From: Gonatopus flavifemur
Taxonomy: Eukaryota > Arthropoda > Insecta > Hymenoptera > Dryinidae
Assembly: GCA_018340375.1 (NCBI GenBank)
Contig: JAFFJZ010000008.1
Coordinates: 2,852,001-2,916,000, forward strand
Length of the DNA stretch: 64,000 nt
Direction: 5' to 3'
Shown in pieces: positions 10,901 to 21,360 of this stretch; position 1 is the stretch's first letter, and every line of letters begins with the position of its first letter. The notes beneath the pieces were generated by a model. That model saw nothing but the letters and a program-made list of their open reading frames with translations. It was not told the DNA's origin and made no database searches. The position numbers were made by a program, and so were the translations under genes.

Positions 10901-13670
10901 AAATAGGATCATGCTGGTGACTAATTTTCATACGATGCTCGATCAATCGATTCGTGAGTATTCATGGCATGGTATTTACGAAAAAAATTAAAATAAATTT
11001 GGCCGCATTCATTGGGGGTTGATTTTTGAATAGATAAGTGGAATTTTGTTTGATATAGTTTGGGCAGGGTGGGGTTTAACAAAAGAATGATTCAATCCAA
11101 GGTGAAGATGGGGTTGGGGCAGGTAGACGACCGCGGATGCACTCACTCGCTTCTCTGCAGGTGCTCGCCTTGGTCCATCGATAGGCAACCAGCGCCACCA
11201 CCGAAACCATAACCCTTAGGACCAAACTTGCGCGCGTGACAGACTTTGCAGAAGAGCTCACCTTCGTGTTCGGAACAATTTGTCGAGTCGAGCAATTTAC
11301 TGCAAAGACCTAAAAACGAAAGAATCACGTTGAGCATTGATGCATATTTATATATGGCGGTGGTTTTTTGAATTTTCAGAAAATCAGCTATTGAGTCCAG
11401 GAAAAATAATTCCATGGTAACCTGACAGCAAAGTGTTGCGCAAATACGCGGGAAAGTTTTGGAAACTCAACAGCAGTTTGAAGCGATTCGTAAGGACGTT
11501 GGCGTCGTCAAATGTGCAACAATATACTGTGAATCTGAAATTTTAGCCTCAATTGTTGGGATATTGCTGAGAAGTTGTTCGGATTCGTGAAACTCTCAAC
11601 CGCATGCGTAGCTTCTCAGCAAATCAGCGTACATTTAAAAAAAAAGATAATAGCAACGGTTGCACAGCAAGTTTTGTTGTATGGGAATTCCTCTCACAAA
11701 AATCCAACTGGGAACGCATATAGAATCTCAGCTGCCTAATTGTTCCGGATTCCCTTCAAGGATTCTTGATCCCGAGTGGAAGTCCAACTAAAATTCTGAA
11801 TTCCAGCTGGTTTATTGCGCAGCTGAGATTCCACGTAGGATCTCGAATGGGATTTGTGAGAGGGATGCTCGGGGTAAATAAATTCAGTTGGAGAGCTACG
11901 ATTTCCAGTAATTTTCAGTCTACTGGGCATACTGGATAGTGATGGGGATCCTTATCAGAGATCGATTTTTTTGCGTAAAAACCTATCGAATTTTTATTGA
12001 AGTCTGTAAGAAAATAGAAACTTTTTATATATGAAAAGATATCAAAGATCCCCATCACTAATATAGAAAATGAAATTTCCTGCCCACATAGCACACAAGA
12101 ATCCTCCAAGACCTTTTTTAGAATACAAAAGGTTCTTGAAGAGCTTCAAAAAGAATTGGATTCGTCAGACATTCACGAGTTCTTGTGAAATTCTATGAGA
12201 CTTCTTCAACTCGCTCCGCTCATTTTGAATGGATCGTAGCCCACATATGCTCGCTTCGCTCGCATTTTGAACAATTCAGATATCCGGGGGCATATGGAAA
12301 GGCACTCATCGGTTTTTCCCTCAATTGAGAAACTTTATGAATGTAATGTTCAGAAAGCCTGGAACTTATTGCCCACCATCCTTTATACCATCCCCAAATG
12401 GAAGAACTGTAGAATTTCAACTGTCCAGGTAGGAATAAAGCCTGGAAGCGTGAACTAAAAGTAAGTATTAAGCGTAACGGAGGGTTATTTAGGCGTAATT
12501 TAGAAATGAATCGGAATCTTTTCAGGCTTCATTCGTTTCAATAGCTCCTCCCTTCACTTTTGGATTCTCACTAGTGCGCAGTTTTCATAACGTCAACCAG
12601 CTCTTGAAGAGTCTTCGGGTGCAGTAAAACTTACACGGGAAGATCGAAATTATTATTTTCTTTCAACATTGGAGCCCAGAATTTGATTGATCACCCTTGA
12701 AAATCCCTAGAACCCGTGTTCCATATAACAATATAATTTTGTTTATTAGAGCCGGAATGACTATATTCACGTGTGCCATTCTGGACTCGCCATCTTGAAC
12801 TTGTTTTTTGACGTCAGATTTGGATTCTTCACCCTCCAAATCCCCTAGGACCCATATTTCATAATAATTCATCGATTCAAGCCAAGATAACGGATATTCA
12901 AAGACTGCGGAGAAAATGACGTATATATATATAAGTATACAGTGAAGAAAATTTTCTCCGAGATCACCTATTTTTTCAGAAAAGAATTTCAAAAAAAATA
13001 GAAGGATTTGTCCAATTGTAATAAAAAAAATATATGGTCCTTGAGGAAGCGTTTGAAGGAGGTCCTCTATAAATTTCATTCAATTTGGTTCACTCGGTCC
13101 AGAGTTATCCCTGGTACAGACAGACAGACAGACAGGGAATCCCACGGATCATCAATCAGTATTGCATGAAATGTAAAACTATCTAATTTCCAATGGGATT
13201 ACTCAAATATTTTAGAAGATACGGTCAGAGCGTACGATAGCGGGTGCAATAAGCACTCCGTGCTGGTATACTACGTATACCGATGAGTGCCTAAAAAGGA
13301 TGTTAATTTCGAGATAACCCGTGTATATTCACTTGAACCAAGTATTCATGTTATGACAGTTCACTTCTCTTCCATTGAGAACGAATCCATCTCTTTTCTT
13401 GTATAAATATATTCCTTATGGAAAAGTTTTCAAAATTGTATGTAATTGGCATAAAATTCGATATAGTCTAGACTTAAATTTTTCAGAAGGCATGTCATGT
13501 TATATATAATTTTGAGATTTTGAGTATCGTTCACTAGAATATTTATACATACCACACTTGAAACACATCTTGTGCCATTTCAGTCCTCCCGCCACTCTTT
13601 CTTCCGCAGCGTATACGGATTTGCCACATTTGGGGCATTTGGGATGTTCAACTGGTTTGAAATTAGGCAT
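1765..13670 (-). CDS. Mlp84B: Muscle LIM protein gene, multi-LIM form (partial, spliced)
   Basis: This is a spliced minus-strand gene for a muscle LIM protein, a zinc-binding scaffold that in insects sits at Z-discs and muscle attachment sites. The visible coding exons are 13553-13670, 11147-11309, 7517-7643, B1 5680-5776 or B2 4933-5029, and C1 from 2099 or C2 from 1907. Every junction has AG/GT borders and keeps frame. LIM1 ligands are C12, C15, H33, C36, C39, C42, C60, C63; LIM2 ligands are C118, C121, H139, C142, C145, C148, C167, C170. The linker between the domains ([19 protein letters not shown]) is typical of Mlp84B. Known Mlp84B proteins have five LIM domains, so LIM3-5 may lie left of position 1. 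The exon at 13553-13670 is preceded by an acceptor (TTCACAG) 10 bases before ATG, so a 5' untranslated exon lies further right. Confidence 0.88.
1963..2099 (-). CDS. Mlp84B: Mlp exon C1: end of LIM2, version 1
   Basis: After an acceptor (TTCTACAG at 2100) the exon gives [20 protein letters not shown] then LQSDCYANG, the usual end of the second LIM unit in Mlp84B. In known proteins the next LIM follows this point. Here a usable donor lies at GG|GTGGGT (exon end 2015, phase 2). If it is not used, the frame runs on 17 residues (from WVGLQLE) to TAA at 1963-1965, which would make a two-LIM protein. Confidence 0.82.
2100..4932. other. Mlp intron with CAGTACTG-rich repeat
   Basis: No exon was recognised between C1 and B2. 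The stretch 2797-3690 has the two ends of the CAGTACTG repeat family described for 61988-62314; the rest is AT-rich and unassigned. Confidence 0.45.
2797..3690. mobile_element. CAGTACTG-family element, probably interrupted
   Basis: The left end (CCCAGTCAGAATTCTACAAC) and right end (ACATTGGCATAATTCG to TCTGAATGGG) match the two ends of the element at 61988-62314. Both arms carry many GTACTG/CAGTAC words. At about 890 bases it is far longer than the 327-base copy, and the centre (about 3020-3550) has no such words, so it was probably enlarged by an insertion. Confidence 0.5.
4933..5029 (-). CDS. Mlp84B: Mlp exon B2: LIM2 middle, version 2
   Basis: The 97-base exon encodes [18 protein letters not shown] and on to [12 protein letters not shown], with acceptor GTGTAG and donor G|GTAAGG. 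It is closer than B1 to the usual second LIM domain of Mlp84B ([25 protein letters not shown]). Same length and phases as B1, about 650 bases downstream of it. Confidence 0.87.
5680..5776 (-). CDS. Mlp84B: Mlp exon B1: LIM2 middle, version 1
   Basis: The 97-base exon encodes 32 residues, [18 protein letters not shown] and on to PDHEIYCR, with acceptor AATCAG and donor G|GTATTT. It has the H, C, C, C and C ligands of a LIM domain centre. It is the same length and phase (0 in, 1 out) as B2, so the two are alternatives for one slot. Joining B1 to B2 would break the frame. Confidence 0.85.
5777..7516. other. Mlp intron, nothing recognised
   Basis: AT-rich intron between B1 and exon 3. No exon with a LIM motif, no tRNA and no clear inverted repeat was seen. 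Confidence 0.5.
7517..7643 (-). CDS. Mlp84B: Mlp exon 3: linker and first half of LIM2
   Basis: The exon is bounded by an acceptor (ATTTTAG) and a perfect donor (AGG|GTGAGT). It is 127 bases long and adds 42 residues: a linker, then [19 protein letters not shown]. The CxxC pair here is C118/C121 of the long form. It ends in phase 0, which both candidate next exons (B1 and B2) accept. Confidence 0.92.
7644..11142. other. Mlp intron / short-form 3' UTR
   Basis: Most of this is AT-rich and unassigned. The part just below 11143 would be the 3' untranslated region of the one-LIM form. A minus-strand AATAAA lies near 10090, which is a far but possible poly(A) signal. A short CpG-rich patch near 8990-9025 was not recognised. 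A CA/TA-rich simple stretch lies near 10665-10700. Confidence 0.4.
11143..11309 (-). CDS. Mlp84B: Mlp exon 2: second half of LIM1, with alternative end
   Basis: The acceptor is TTTTTAG at 11310. Translation gives [18 protein letters not shown], then [16 protein letters not shown] and a glycine-rich tail. Two ends are possible. Reading on, TGA at 11143-11145 stops the protein. Splicing at GA|GTGAGT (exon end 11147) leaves phase 2, which fits the phase of the exon at 7643 exactly. Confidence 0.9.
11143..13670 (-). CDS. Mlp60A: Muscle LIM protein, one-LIM short form (Mlp60A-like)
   Basis: Joining 13553-13670 to 11143-11309 gives a complete 94-residue protein with a single LIM domain and a glycine-rich tail ([14 protein letters not shown]), ending RSE-stop. 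This is the size and layout of the insect one-LIM protein Mlp60A. All eight zinc ligands are present, and a basic RKFGPK stretch follows the last one, as in vertebrate CRP proteins, where it acts in nuclear targeting. The exon junction splits a glycine codon (G|GT). The form arises by reading through a strong donor at 11146 into TGA; splicing at that donor instead makes the multi-LIM form. Whether both forms are made cannot be told from DNA alone. Confidence 0.8.
11937..12060. mobile_element. Short MITE with 17-bp ends
   Basis: Ends are TAGTGATGGGGATC and its exact inverse, extending to 17 bases with one mismatch. The element is 124 bases and lies in the Mlp LIM1 intron. No family name is assigned. 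Confidence 0.65.
12660..13145. repeat. Dispersed-repeat-like block ending in CAGACAGACAGA
   Basis: The block ends in four CAGA units (13116-13134), a tail word that recurs at 25384-25402, followed in both by short unique DNA. The long minus-strand frame here (138 codons) is low-complexity and has no recognisable domain. It looks like a decayed transposon in the LIM1 intron. Confidence 0.4.
13553..13670 (-). CDS. Mlp84B: Mlp exon 1 (coding): start and first zinc knuckle half of LIM1
   Basis: Translation starts [18 protein letters not shown] and runs to WHKMCFKC, giving the first three metal ligands pairs up to C39. The exon is 118 bases and ends in phase 1 before a GTATGT donor. The start was chosen because it is the first ATG after a clear acceptor (TTCACAG at 13681-13687) and because muscle LIM proteins begin with a very short leader before the first CxxC. 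Confidence 0.92.
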
Positions 13671-13825
13671 TTTGTATATTCTGTGAACATGAAAATAGAA
13701 GAATAAATATTAATTACAGCACATTGGATCACAAGAATATGATGATATTATGTGTAATTCACGTAAAGTGCTTTTTTTTCATAATTTACATTGTAAAAAG
13801 TTTTTCGAATTTTTCCTACACAAAT

Positions 13826-14175
13826 TCCTTGTAAGAATGAATCATATATGTGGCAAATATGAGCACACATGGTACATATATGATTTCACAGATTCATATA
13901 TGACGCTTATATAATTCATATATGGGCCATATATGATTTCAAACATTCATATATGGGCCATATACCTTTCATATATGGCGTTATGTTCCCTATATATGGG
14001 TCATGTTTGGTCCTTATATGGGTTGAACAATCGTATATCAATTTTATATGGTCATATATGCCACATTTATGAATTACATATGATTTATATATGATCGTAT
14101 ATGATTCGTACCAAGTCCATTTATGAATCAAATACAGTTTATATATGGACCATATATGAATCATTTTTACAAGGA
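13826..14175. mobile_element. CATATATGG-repeat MITE, copy 1
   Basis: Ends are TCCTTGTAAGAATGA and its near-inverse (TCATTTTTACAAGGA). The body is built of many degenerate copies of CATATATGG/CCATATATG, so it can fold at many registers. It lies just upstream of the Mlp start exon. Confidence 0.6.
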
Positions 14176-14786
14176 AAGAGTATACAAACTTCCCAGTTCT
14201 GTATGAAAGATCAATTTCCGTACTATGTGTAGGGATTGCCGCATTAACCCGCATCCATCCCTCATTTTTGCAACAACATTTATTTTTCATGTATAAATTG
14301 ATGCATAGGTCGCCAACCTCTGGGCATCGTGGAAGATTAATCTATGAACTGTTTTTTGTATTATACTTGGATAGTATCATAATTGGATGAACAGATTCAT
14401 TGGTATAGATGCGAACAAAATTGCGGGTTAAAATATATGAAAATTTTCATTCTTTGATGATTTTTTTCCTCTACATCGACAGGAGATTTCCGGAAAATTC
14501 GAAGGATTTTTTTATACTCATGTGTATTAGGGTGTTCCTTACATGGCGGAAAAACTTTCTATCCCAATTTAATCCAAGCTACTCTTGGATTTTGTTCTAC
14601 ATGTTAAAAGACATGTTCAGCATTTTTGTCAACATTTTTTAAAGATATTTAGCGGTCGCTACCAATACTTTTCCAAATTTATGTTCGAAGTAATCCCAAA
14701 CATGGTTCTATAACAATACATCCATTGAACCAAACCCTAAAAACTTTTGAAGAAAAATCACAGAAATCATAAAATTTTGTCTACTT

Positions 14787-15196
14787 CCCCAGTAAAAATA
14801 CCATACATAGTTCATATATAATACGTATATAATCCATATACAATTTATATATGACCATATATGATCCATATACAATCCATATATAATCCATGTATGGAGA
14901 ATATTTCATATATGACAGAATTTTTTTGCATATATGGAAAGATCTTGCAGTCATGATGGGTCATGCAAGGATTACATATGAATTATATATAGGCCATACA
15001 TGGATTCAATATAGATTATATACGGATTATATATGGGCATGTATGACCATACCCGAGTGGAAAATTTTTCAAAATTATATATAATTTATATCGAATTATA
15101 TACAAACTATATTTAATTATATAAAAATTATATATAATTTTGAAAAATTTTCCACTCGGGTATATATGATTCTTATATGATTCATTTTTACTAGGG
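14787..15196. mobile_element. CATATATGG-repeat MITE, copy 2, with inner palindrome
   Basis: Ends are CCCCAGTAAAAAT and ATTTTTACTAGGG, near the ends of the copy at 13826-14175. The body again carries CATATATGG-type words. A strong palindrome sits inside at about 15048-15163, with arms of some 44 bases beginning ATACCCGAGTGGAAAATTTT. Confidence 0.6.
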
Positions 15197-15299
15197 TTAT
15201 TGAAATCAAAATATTATCAAGAGAATAGTATCCCTCATCCAAATAAATAAGACAAATGCAACTCTTTTATGCCATGAAATAGACACATGTTTACCCACG

Positions 15300-15450
15300 T
15301 AAAAATTGACGAATGGCTCAGTACCGGTTCGATACAGGCTGCCAGTGCACAACCCTAGGCAGCCAACGTTGGTCGAACTGCGGAATGATAACGCAAAATG
15401 ACTCCGATCTGGTACCGACCACCAACAGTCGCTCACGACCGGTTACCGAC
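15300..15450. repeat. Diverged CAGTACCGG repeat fragment
   Basis: CAGTACCGG, CAGGCTGCCAGTG and GGTACCGACC words resemble the CAGTACTG family, but no terminal repeats were found. Confidence 0.3.
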
Positions 15451-16106
15451 ATCAATTCAATATTTGCAACTGATGTTCTTTCAAAATTTGAAACTTTTTG
15501 TACATTCTTATGAACTCAGATATTCAGGCACATACTCAATACATAGATCCTGACGCGAGAACTATTATATCGAGTTACATAGAATACATTTCTCCATTAG
15601 AAAAAAGAATTCTTTTGAACTTCAATGCATTTGTAAGTCCTTAGTGCGTCGGGGATCAATCGATGCTCATGAACTCATGGTGATATCTCACGAAAAACGT
15701 ACGGACGTTCACACTGTTGGTTGAATTCGTCTTCTCATCGTGGGAGAATCTTTCCACCATTTTGAGGCATTATTTTGCTTTTTGGGTATTGAATTTTGTG
15801 CAAATGAAGGAGCAGTCCACCAGATTATGGTAAAAATTTCCCCATCTATGGAGGAACCTTGCTGCCACCATTTTTGGGGGAAAAATTCTATAATTATTTC
15901 TCACAGTGTAGATGAAATTGTTCACTAACTTCTATACATAAACCCACTATCCTACCCCGTAGACACTCATAATGATTGACAAAATGTTTTGTTTACTTCT
16001 AACAACTTTGAAGATCTAGAAGAAGATAAAAGCGGTCTGTCAGACCGGGGTTTACGGTCGATGTGATTTTGAGAAGGGTTACGGTGTAAGAGTTGAGTAG
16101 AATTGT

Positions 16107-16340
16107 GTACCCTGGTTAAAAAAATTCATAGAATCTGATGAAATGAAATTCAATGGGATTTGATCAGAACATTGTTCAAGATTCAATCAGATTTGGCAAG
16201 ATTCAATCAGAATTGCATTAAAAAAACACGTTGTTCTGATTAAATCTCATCGACAAATGCTTGAATAGGATTTGGTCAGAACATTGTACGAGATTCAATG
16301 AGATTTGGCAAGAATCAATAGTTTCGTTTAACCAGGGTAC
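16107..16340. mobile_element. MITE with GTACCCTGGTTAAA ends
   Basis: Terminal inverted repeats GTACCCTGGTTAAA and TTTAACCAGGGTAC. The inner sequence repeats GATTTGGTCAGAACATTGT and AGATTTGGCAAGATTCAAT in two near-copies (about 16157-16210 and 16268-16318). The same words occur at 20379-20605 and about 50580-51091. Confidence 0.7.
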
Positions 16341-19020
16341 GACTTTTATACAAAACTTCTAAAAATTTACACGAAGCAATCCTTCTTTGATTCATTCTAC
16401 TAGATGATGAACAAATACTTTTCCCCTCATTATTTTTCTGCGCATTTCATTCCTGCTAACCCGTTTTCGTCCAAAATCCTCAAAATGTCATACACCGTAC
16501 TCCGTTGCTTTGGTTTCCTCCAACCCATTGTGTCAGATTGATATAGAATACATGCAACGCGTTTACAGTGTCTTACTTTGATCTTGTTCCTACAACCGAC
16601 AACCAAAATAGGATTCTAAAAATAATACAAACTGAAAAAAATGTGTGGTTATACTAACCATCTGCAGTATGGCCAGGGAAGACAACTACAGTGGCGACAC
16701 TCATATTGCTTCAAAACAATACAAATTGATATTGCAGCAATCTGTGTGGCTTTTAGAACTCTTCGTTTCGCTGTGGTGGCAATACCGATGTTCTTATACT
16801 TCAGATGAATGGTATAGGTAAACAGTATTGTTATGAGACCAATACTTTTTTCTCAGTGGACTGCTCGAACAGCATTCATGTTATGAATTGGCGTTACGAT
16901 TGAATCGTAAAATAACTTCACGGACATAACAAAATGGGGAACAATTGCTAAATAATTCTTCACAGCTATTAAAGAATTTTATCTCCCCTATTTTCGTCAC
17001 AAACAGATCACATCATTTCACGAAATAAACATCGTGAATGGGGTCAATCGCTTGCCGTACGCAACGTCAACGATACGAGAAAAGCGATGAGAAGAAAATA
17101 TAATTAGAACGGAAGAGGCATCGTCATAGCGAGGAATTCAATTTGGCATAGAAATGGATGGGAACTTGATGTATTTCACGTACGTGTCGTATATGTGATT
17201 TTCACGTGGGATTCGATAAATCATGCATAGTTTTCATTTGAATCGAATCATGCGATCAATTATATCGAGATTTTGTAGATATCAGATTCTTAAATTCTCT
17301 GAATACCCTGTCGATATCGAATATTCTTGTATTCAATGATATACCAAAGGAAGTATTTCAGATATATGCATACAATGTCAATTCAAATGAATCAATTTTG
17401 ATACACTTGAAGTATTCAAATCGTGTGATGACTTTTTAAACACATAGAAGTGACTATATTATTTGAAATCTCTAAATTTATCAGAATGACATACTCAAAT
17501 TCACAGTGCATATATTATACACAATTTATGAATAATTTCCGCTTAGGTATCTTTTATCTATCCAGACATTATTCTAATTTTTTCTAGATTTTCAAATTAC
17601 TCCAACAACCTTGAGGCATTGAAGCATAAACATTTCATCATCTCATGATATCTGCCAAAATTTTTATCCATCCAATCTTCTCAAAATGAACAAATGACAC
17701 ATTTATGAGATAGGTAAAGCAGTGTAGTATCCTACACCTTATACGATCCTTATTAGTTCTCAGAAGAATTTGTATATCATTAACCTCTCACAGCTATTCA
17801 AACCTGAACAAAAATCAATGGAATTCGATTGGATTTCAAATATAATGAGTAATATATGATATGAGAATTGAATTGAATTATCAAAAGAAATTCGATGGTA
17901 CATTTCAGGAAGGAATCCACGTCGAACATAGAATTCTGGAAATACACATCAGGAAAACGGGAAAAAATAGAAAAGCGGATGAAGATGTGGTAAGAGGGTA
18001 TGGTTTATTTGGAAACTGGGAATGTCAAGAAAAGTAACAAGAGGAGAGTAACACAAAAAAAGAAGGAGAAAGGAAAGAGAAAGAGGAGATAGGGGTTCTA
18101 TATCCGTGCAGACGTAATTTGCGCACCCGGCTTACCAGGCGAGACCGTATTAGGGAAGGAGCCAAATTCTCCACGGCGCGGGCGCAATTTCCCCACTCGT
18201 TCCTACTCACGAAGACCTCCCAACATTATACATTCCTCCATTCGTATAATTTCTTTTTTGAATTTTGTCCACCAAAATTCCAAATGCTACAGGTCCGCTT
18301 GGAGCTATAAATAAATTCACTATCATTGGTTTATCCTGATATCCTAATTCTTTATCTCATCCTGACAAATGTATACGGTTTAGTGTTTTTTGAAGTTCAC
18401 TTGGCCTCATGTTCTGTTCCTTTTCCACTAGCAGCCGATAGAAGAGAACTATGCACGAGGAGCGTGCAATGCAAATATAGATTGTATATAATAATTGATT
18501 TCATTTCAATTCTATTTCAGAGGTTTTACATGTTCCTCCGATGAATCATTCAATTCTCACAGCGTTCTTGATTCACGGTGAAATAAAAGTCAAACTTCTT
18601 TTGGCCTTTTTGTCATTCACAGGATATACTCTGTGAAGAACAATTGTAGAGTTTTCTTCTAAAAAGTGGTGACAGCGAAATTCTCCATAGATGGGGAATT
18701 ATCACCGTAATTTGGCGAAGCTTTCTTCACATTTGTAGAAGATTCAACGCCTAAACGGTAAAATATTCCCTCAATGCAGGGAAAACAATTTTTGACGAAG
18801 AAACAATTTCCTCGCGCTCAAGGGACGAAAATTAACTCCTTACATTTTCTTATTGTGTATGGGAACGCATATATCACTCTTTTGCGAGGTTATTCAGATA
18901 TTTCGAGGAATAATATTCAATTGTTTGCGAAGACCCTCTTGAGTTCAACTAAAAGTTTCGGAACTCGATTGATGGTATTCAACAACTGGAAATTTTTCAG
19001 CACTTGTATAATTTTTAATG
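16341..19020. other. Gene-free stretch
   Basis: No exon, RNA gene or element could be supported. 5' untranslated exons of the Mlp gene could lie in here unseen. Words such as CCATAGATGGGGAA near 18690, shared loosely with 15840 and 19820, suggest decayed repeats. Confidence 0.35.
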
Positions 19021-19021
19021 T

Positions 19022-19121
19022 CCCGTGTGGAAACAATGTTCAAAAATGTATAGAATTGTACACAAGGTGTGTACAAAACGTATACAATTGTATACAGTTT
19101 TGGACATTTTTTCCACATGGG
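19022..19121. repeat. Hairpin with GTGTGGAAACAATGTTCAAA arms
   Basis: The left arm starting CCCGTGTGGAAACAATG pairs with the right arm ending TTTTTTCCACATGGGG, with TGTATACAATTGTATAC words in the centre. It is probably part of a larger decayed MITE. Confidence 0.5.
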
Positions 19122-19988
19122 GTGTACTTCTAATTTTGTAACAAATTTTCCACAGGGGGATGCAATTTCCCCACAGTTTTGTATACACTCTAATAACCCT
19201 TTGAGTGCGTACATGGATCATCTTTCGCAATTTAATTTCTAAACCATACAAGATCTAATCGTTGCCTTATTCTCAGTACATAAGTCTGTTCTACACACTC
19301 GAGAGTATGTTCATGAATTTTGGCATATTTTTTGAACCACTTTTACGACCTGAAATAACGGCTAGAAACGAATGACTCATGTGCGCAAAGGGATAAAATC
19401 ATTTTCTCCCACAAAATAGTGGTACCAAAAATTCTTCATGATGGTGGATTTTTGTCCATGTTTTCGGAGAGGTTTTTTCTTATTTTCTGAAAAATTTGAT
19501 ATCCAAAAAGCAGGATATTTCCTCCTCCTGTTTTTGATTCGAAGAAAACCATTCCCTCGCGATTGGAGAATAAAATCTAACACCGAAATACACAAAACTA
19601 CCCATATCCTTCACCACATACTTCTGAACGGAGAAAAAGTATCACTGGCATAGCAAAATGGTCTGTTACTATAACGCCTGCTGAAGAAGAATAGTTGAAG
19701 AGTCAAAGTTTTTTGCTTGCATAAAAAACGTCAACTATTAGAACTACATTCTGAACAATAATTGTGAAATATCCCCCCCCCCTCCCCAAAAAAAACAATA
19801 TGATCGTAGCAAAGTTCCTCCATGGATGGGGGACTTTTCACTATGAATCAGTGGGCTCTTTTTTTATTTAAAAAGGATTCAACGCGCAAGACAAGGTCCG
19901 TCATAGATATGTAGAAATCCAGCGTTTGGTGGATAATAGACAAGGTTGCAGGATTTTATCAAATCAGTCGTAAGACTGATTATTTCAT

Positions 19989-20010
19989 GATGGTGATGAT
20001 GATGATGATG
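19989..20010. repeat. (GAT)n microsatellite
   Basis: About seven GAT/GGT triplets in a row. Confidence 0.8.
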
Positions 20011-20378
20011 ACGCAAGAAAGTAAAATAGAGGCAAAAAAATCAATCATTTTGTTCTTCTTCGGGCTGTTCTTCTCCGGATAACTTCTACTGTCTAAATTC
20101 TCGAATTCTCCATCCAGAAAATACTTGAGTAACCAAAAAAGTGACACTGCATCTTCCATTAAACATTTGTACAAAGCGAAGGTGGTATTCTGAGAATTTT
20201 GAACGTTCCATAAACTTTCACTAAAGCGAGGTATATTCGTAGAAACTCTAAATTCGAGAATTTGAAGTGAGTTTCGCGCATAGGTGAAATATTTCCATCT
20301 TCCAGTTACAACAAGAGTCATAAAATTCTATTCGAGTGAAAAATCTTGAAAATTATATGTAATCCAATATAATTTATA

Positions 20379-20605
20379 CTCCAATCAAAAGAATCCATCC
20401 GATCCGACATGATGAAATTTCATGAGATTTAGTCAGAACATTGTCCGAGATTCATCGAGATTTGGCAAGATTCCATCAGATTTTTGGTGGAAAAGTTGGT
20501 AAAACTGATCGAACCTTATTGATAAATCATGAGATGAGATTGGCCCAGACCTTCATCATATTCCAATGAGATTTAGCGGGATTCAATGGGTCATTTTAAC
20601 CAGAG
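20379..20605. mobile_element. Decayed copy of the CCTGGTTAAA MITE family
   Basis: It carries AGATTTAGTCAGAACATTGT, AGATTTGGCAAGATTCC and a right end TTTTAACCAGAG, matching the element at 16107-16340. The left end has decayed (CTCCAATCAAAAGAATCC). Confidence 0.55.
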
Positions 20606-21360
20606 TCCGATAAAATTATGTATACATTATACATGAATTAAATTGAATCATATATGAATTATATATCTTATTGAAATATGCGTTTGTTTAAAGGTCTTTC
20701 TCCTGTTGATTCATACCAACAAAGCATTTTCATCTCTTTCCTTCACTAGGAGAGACAACAAATATTGCTGTAACATATTTCTGAAACTCCCTTGTTGTGT
20801 ACCTCACATTTGCAACATTTGTATGTTCCTCGCCATTTCCTTTCGTCATCTCTTAGAGGAAAATTGAGAAAAACCTTTGTGAGTATTACTAATCTGGATC
20901 GCTGCAATGTAATCATGATTCGATAGTACATTGTAAAAAATAGTCTGAAAGAGGAACCGCAAAAAAGAGTATTTTTCCGCCTGTTTTATGGGACCGCGGG
21001 TTTCAGGTTAGAATGAATTCTAAGATACACTCTATGTTGATAATTTGCGAGAATATACAATTTCCTGGTGAGCATAACACTGGTTGAAGAGGTAAAGTAG
21101 TATCAAATTTTGATCAAGGTTTTATAAAAATCAATAAACCTCGATAGGTTTTCTTATAAAAAAGAATTCATTTTGTCAAGAATCTATCGATTTCTTTATC
21201 TCCAAAATCAATGTTATGCTCACCGGGGAAATGGTCACCCTCGCAACTGATCGACATAAAGTATTTTTCAGAATCCAATTCAACCTGAAACTCCCGGTCC
21301 CAACAGGGGAACAGGCGGATTTTGTGGTCACTCTTTTCTGAATTCTGAAACTTGTACCTA

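Noticed and set aside
12663..13079. 138-codon minus-strand ORF, the longest or near-longest in the left part
   Set aside because: Low-complexity hydrophobic text within a repeat-like block; no recognisable family.
13110..13140. CRISPR-like array from CAGA units
   Set aside because: A simple short tandem in a eukaryotic intron; no spacer-repeat structure anywhere in the window.
13916..14290. 124-codon minus-strand ORF rich in I, Y and K
   Set aside because: It is the translation of CATATATGG repeat words inside a MITE; no domain and no splice borders.
18774..19214. Overlapping ORFs on both strands with CVQNVYNCIQ text
   Set aside because: They come from the hairpin at 19022-19121; both strands are open because the DNA is palindromic.
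19980..20321. 113-codon minus-strand ORF ending in an isoleucine run
   Set aside because: The run is the (GAT)n microsatellite read in reverse; the rest matches no family.
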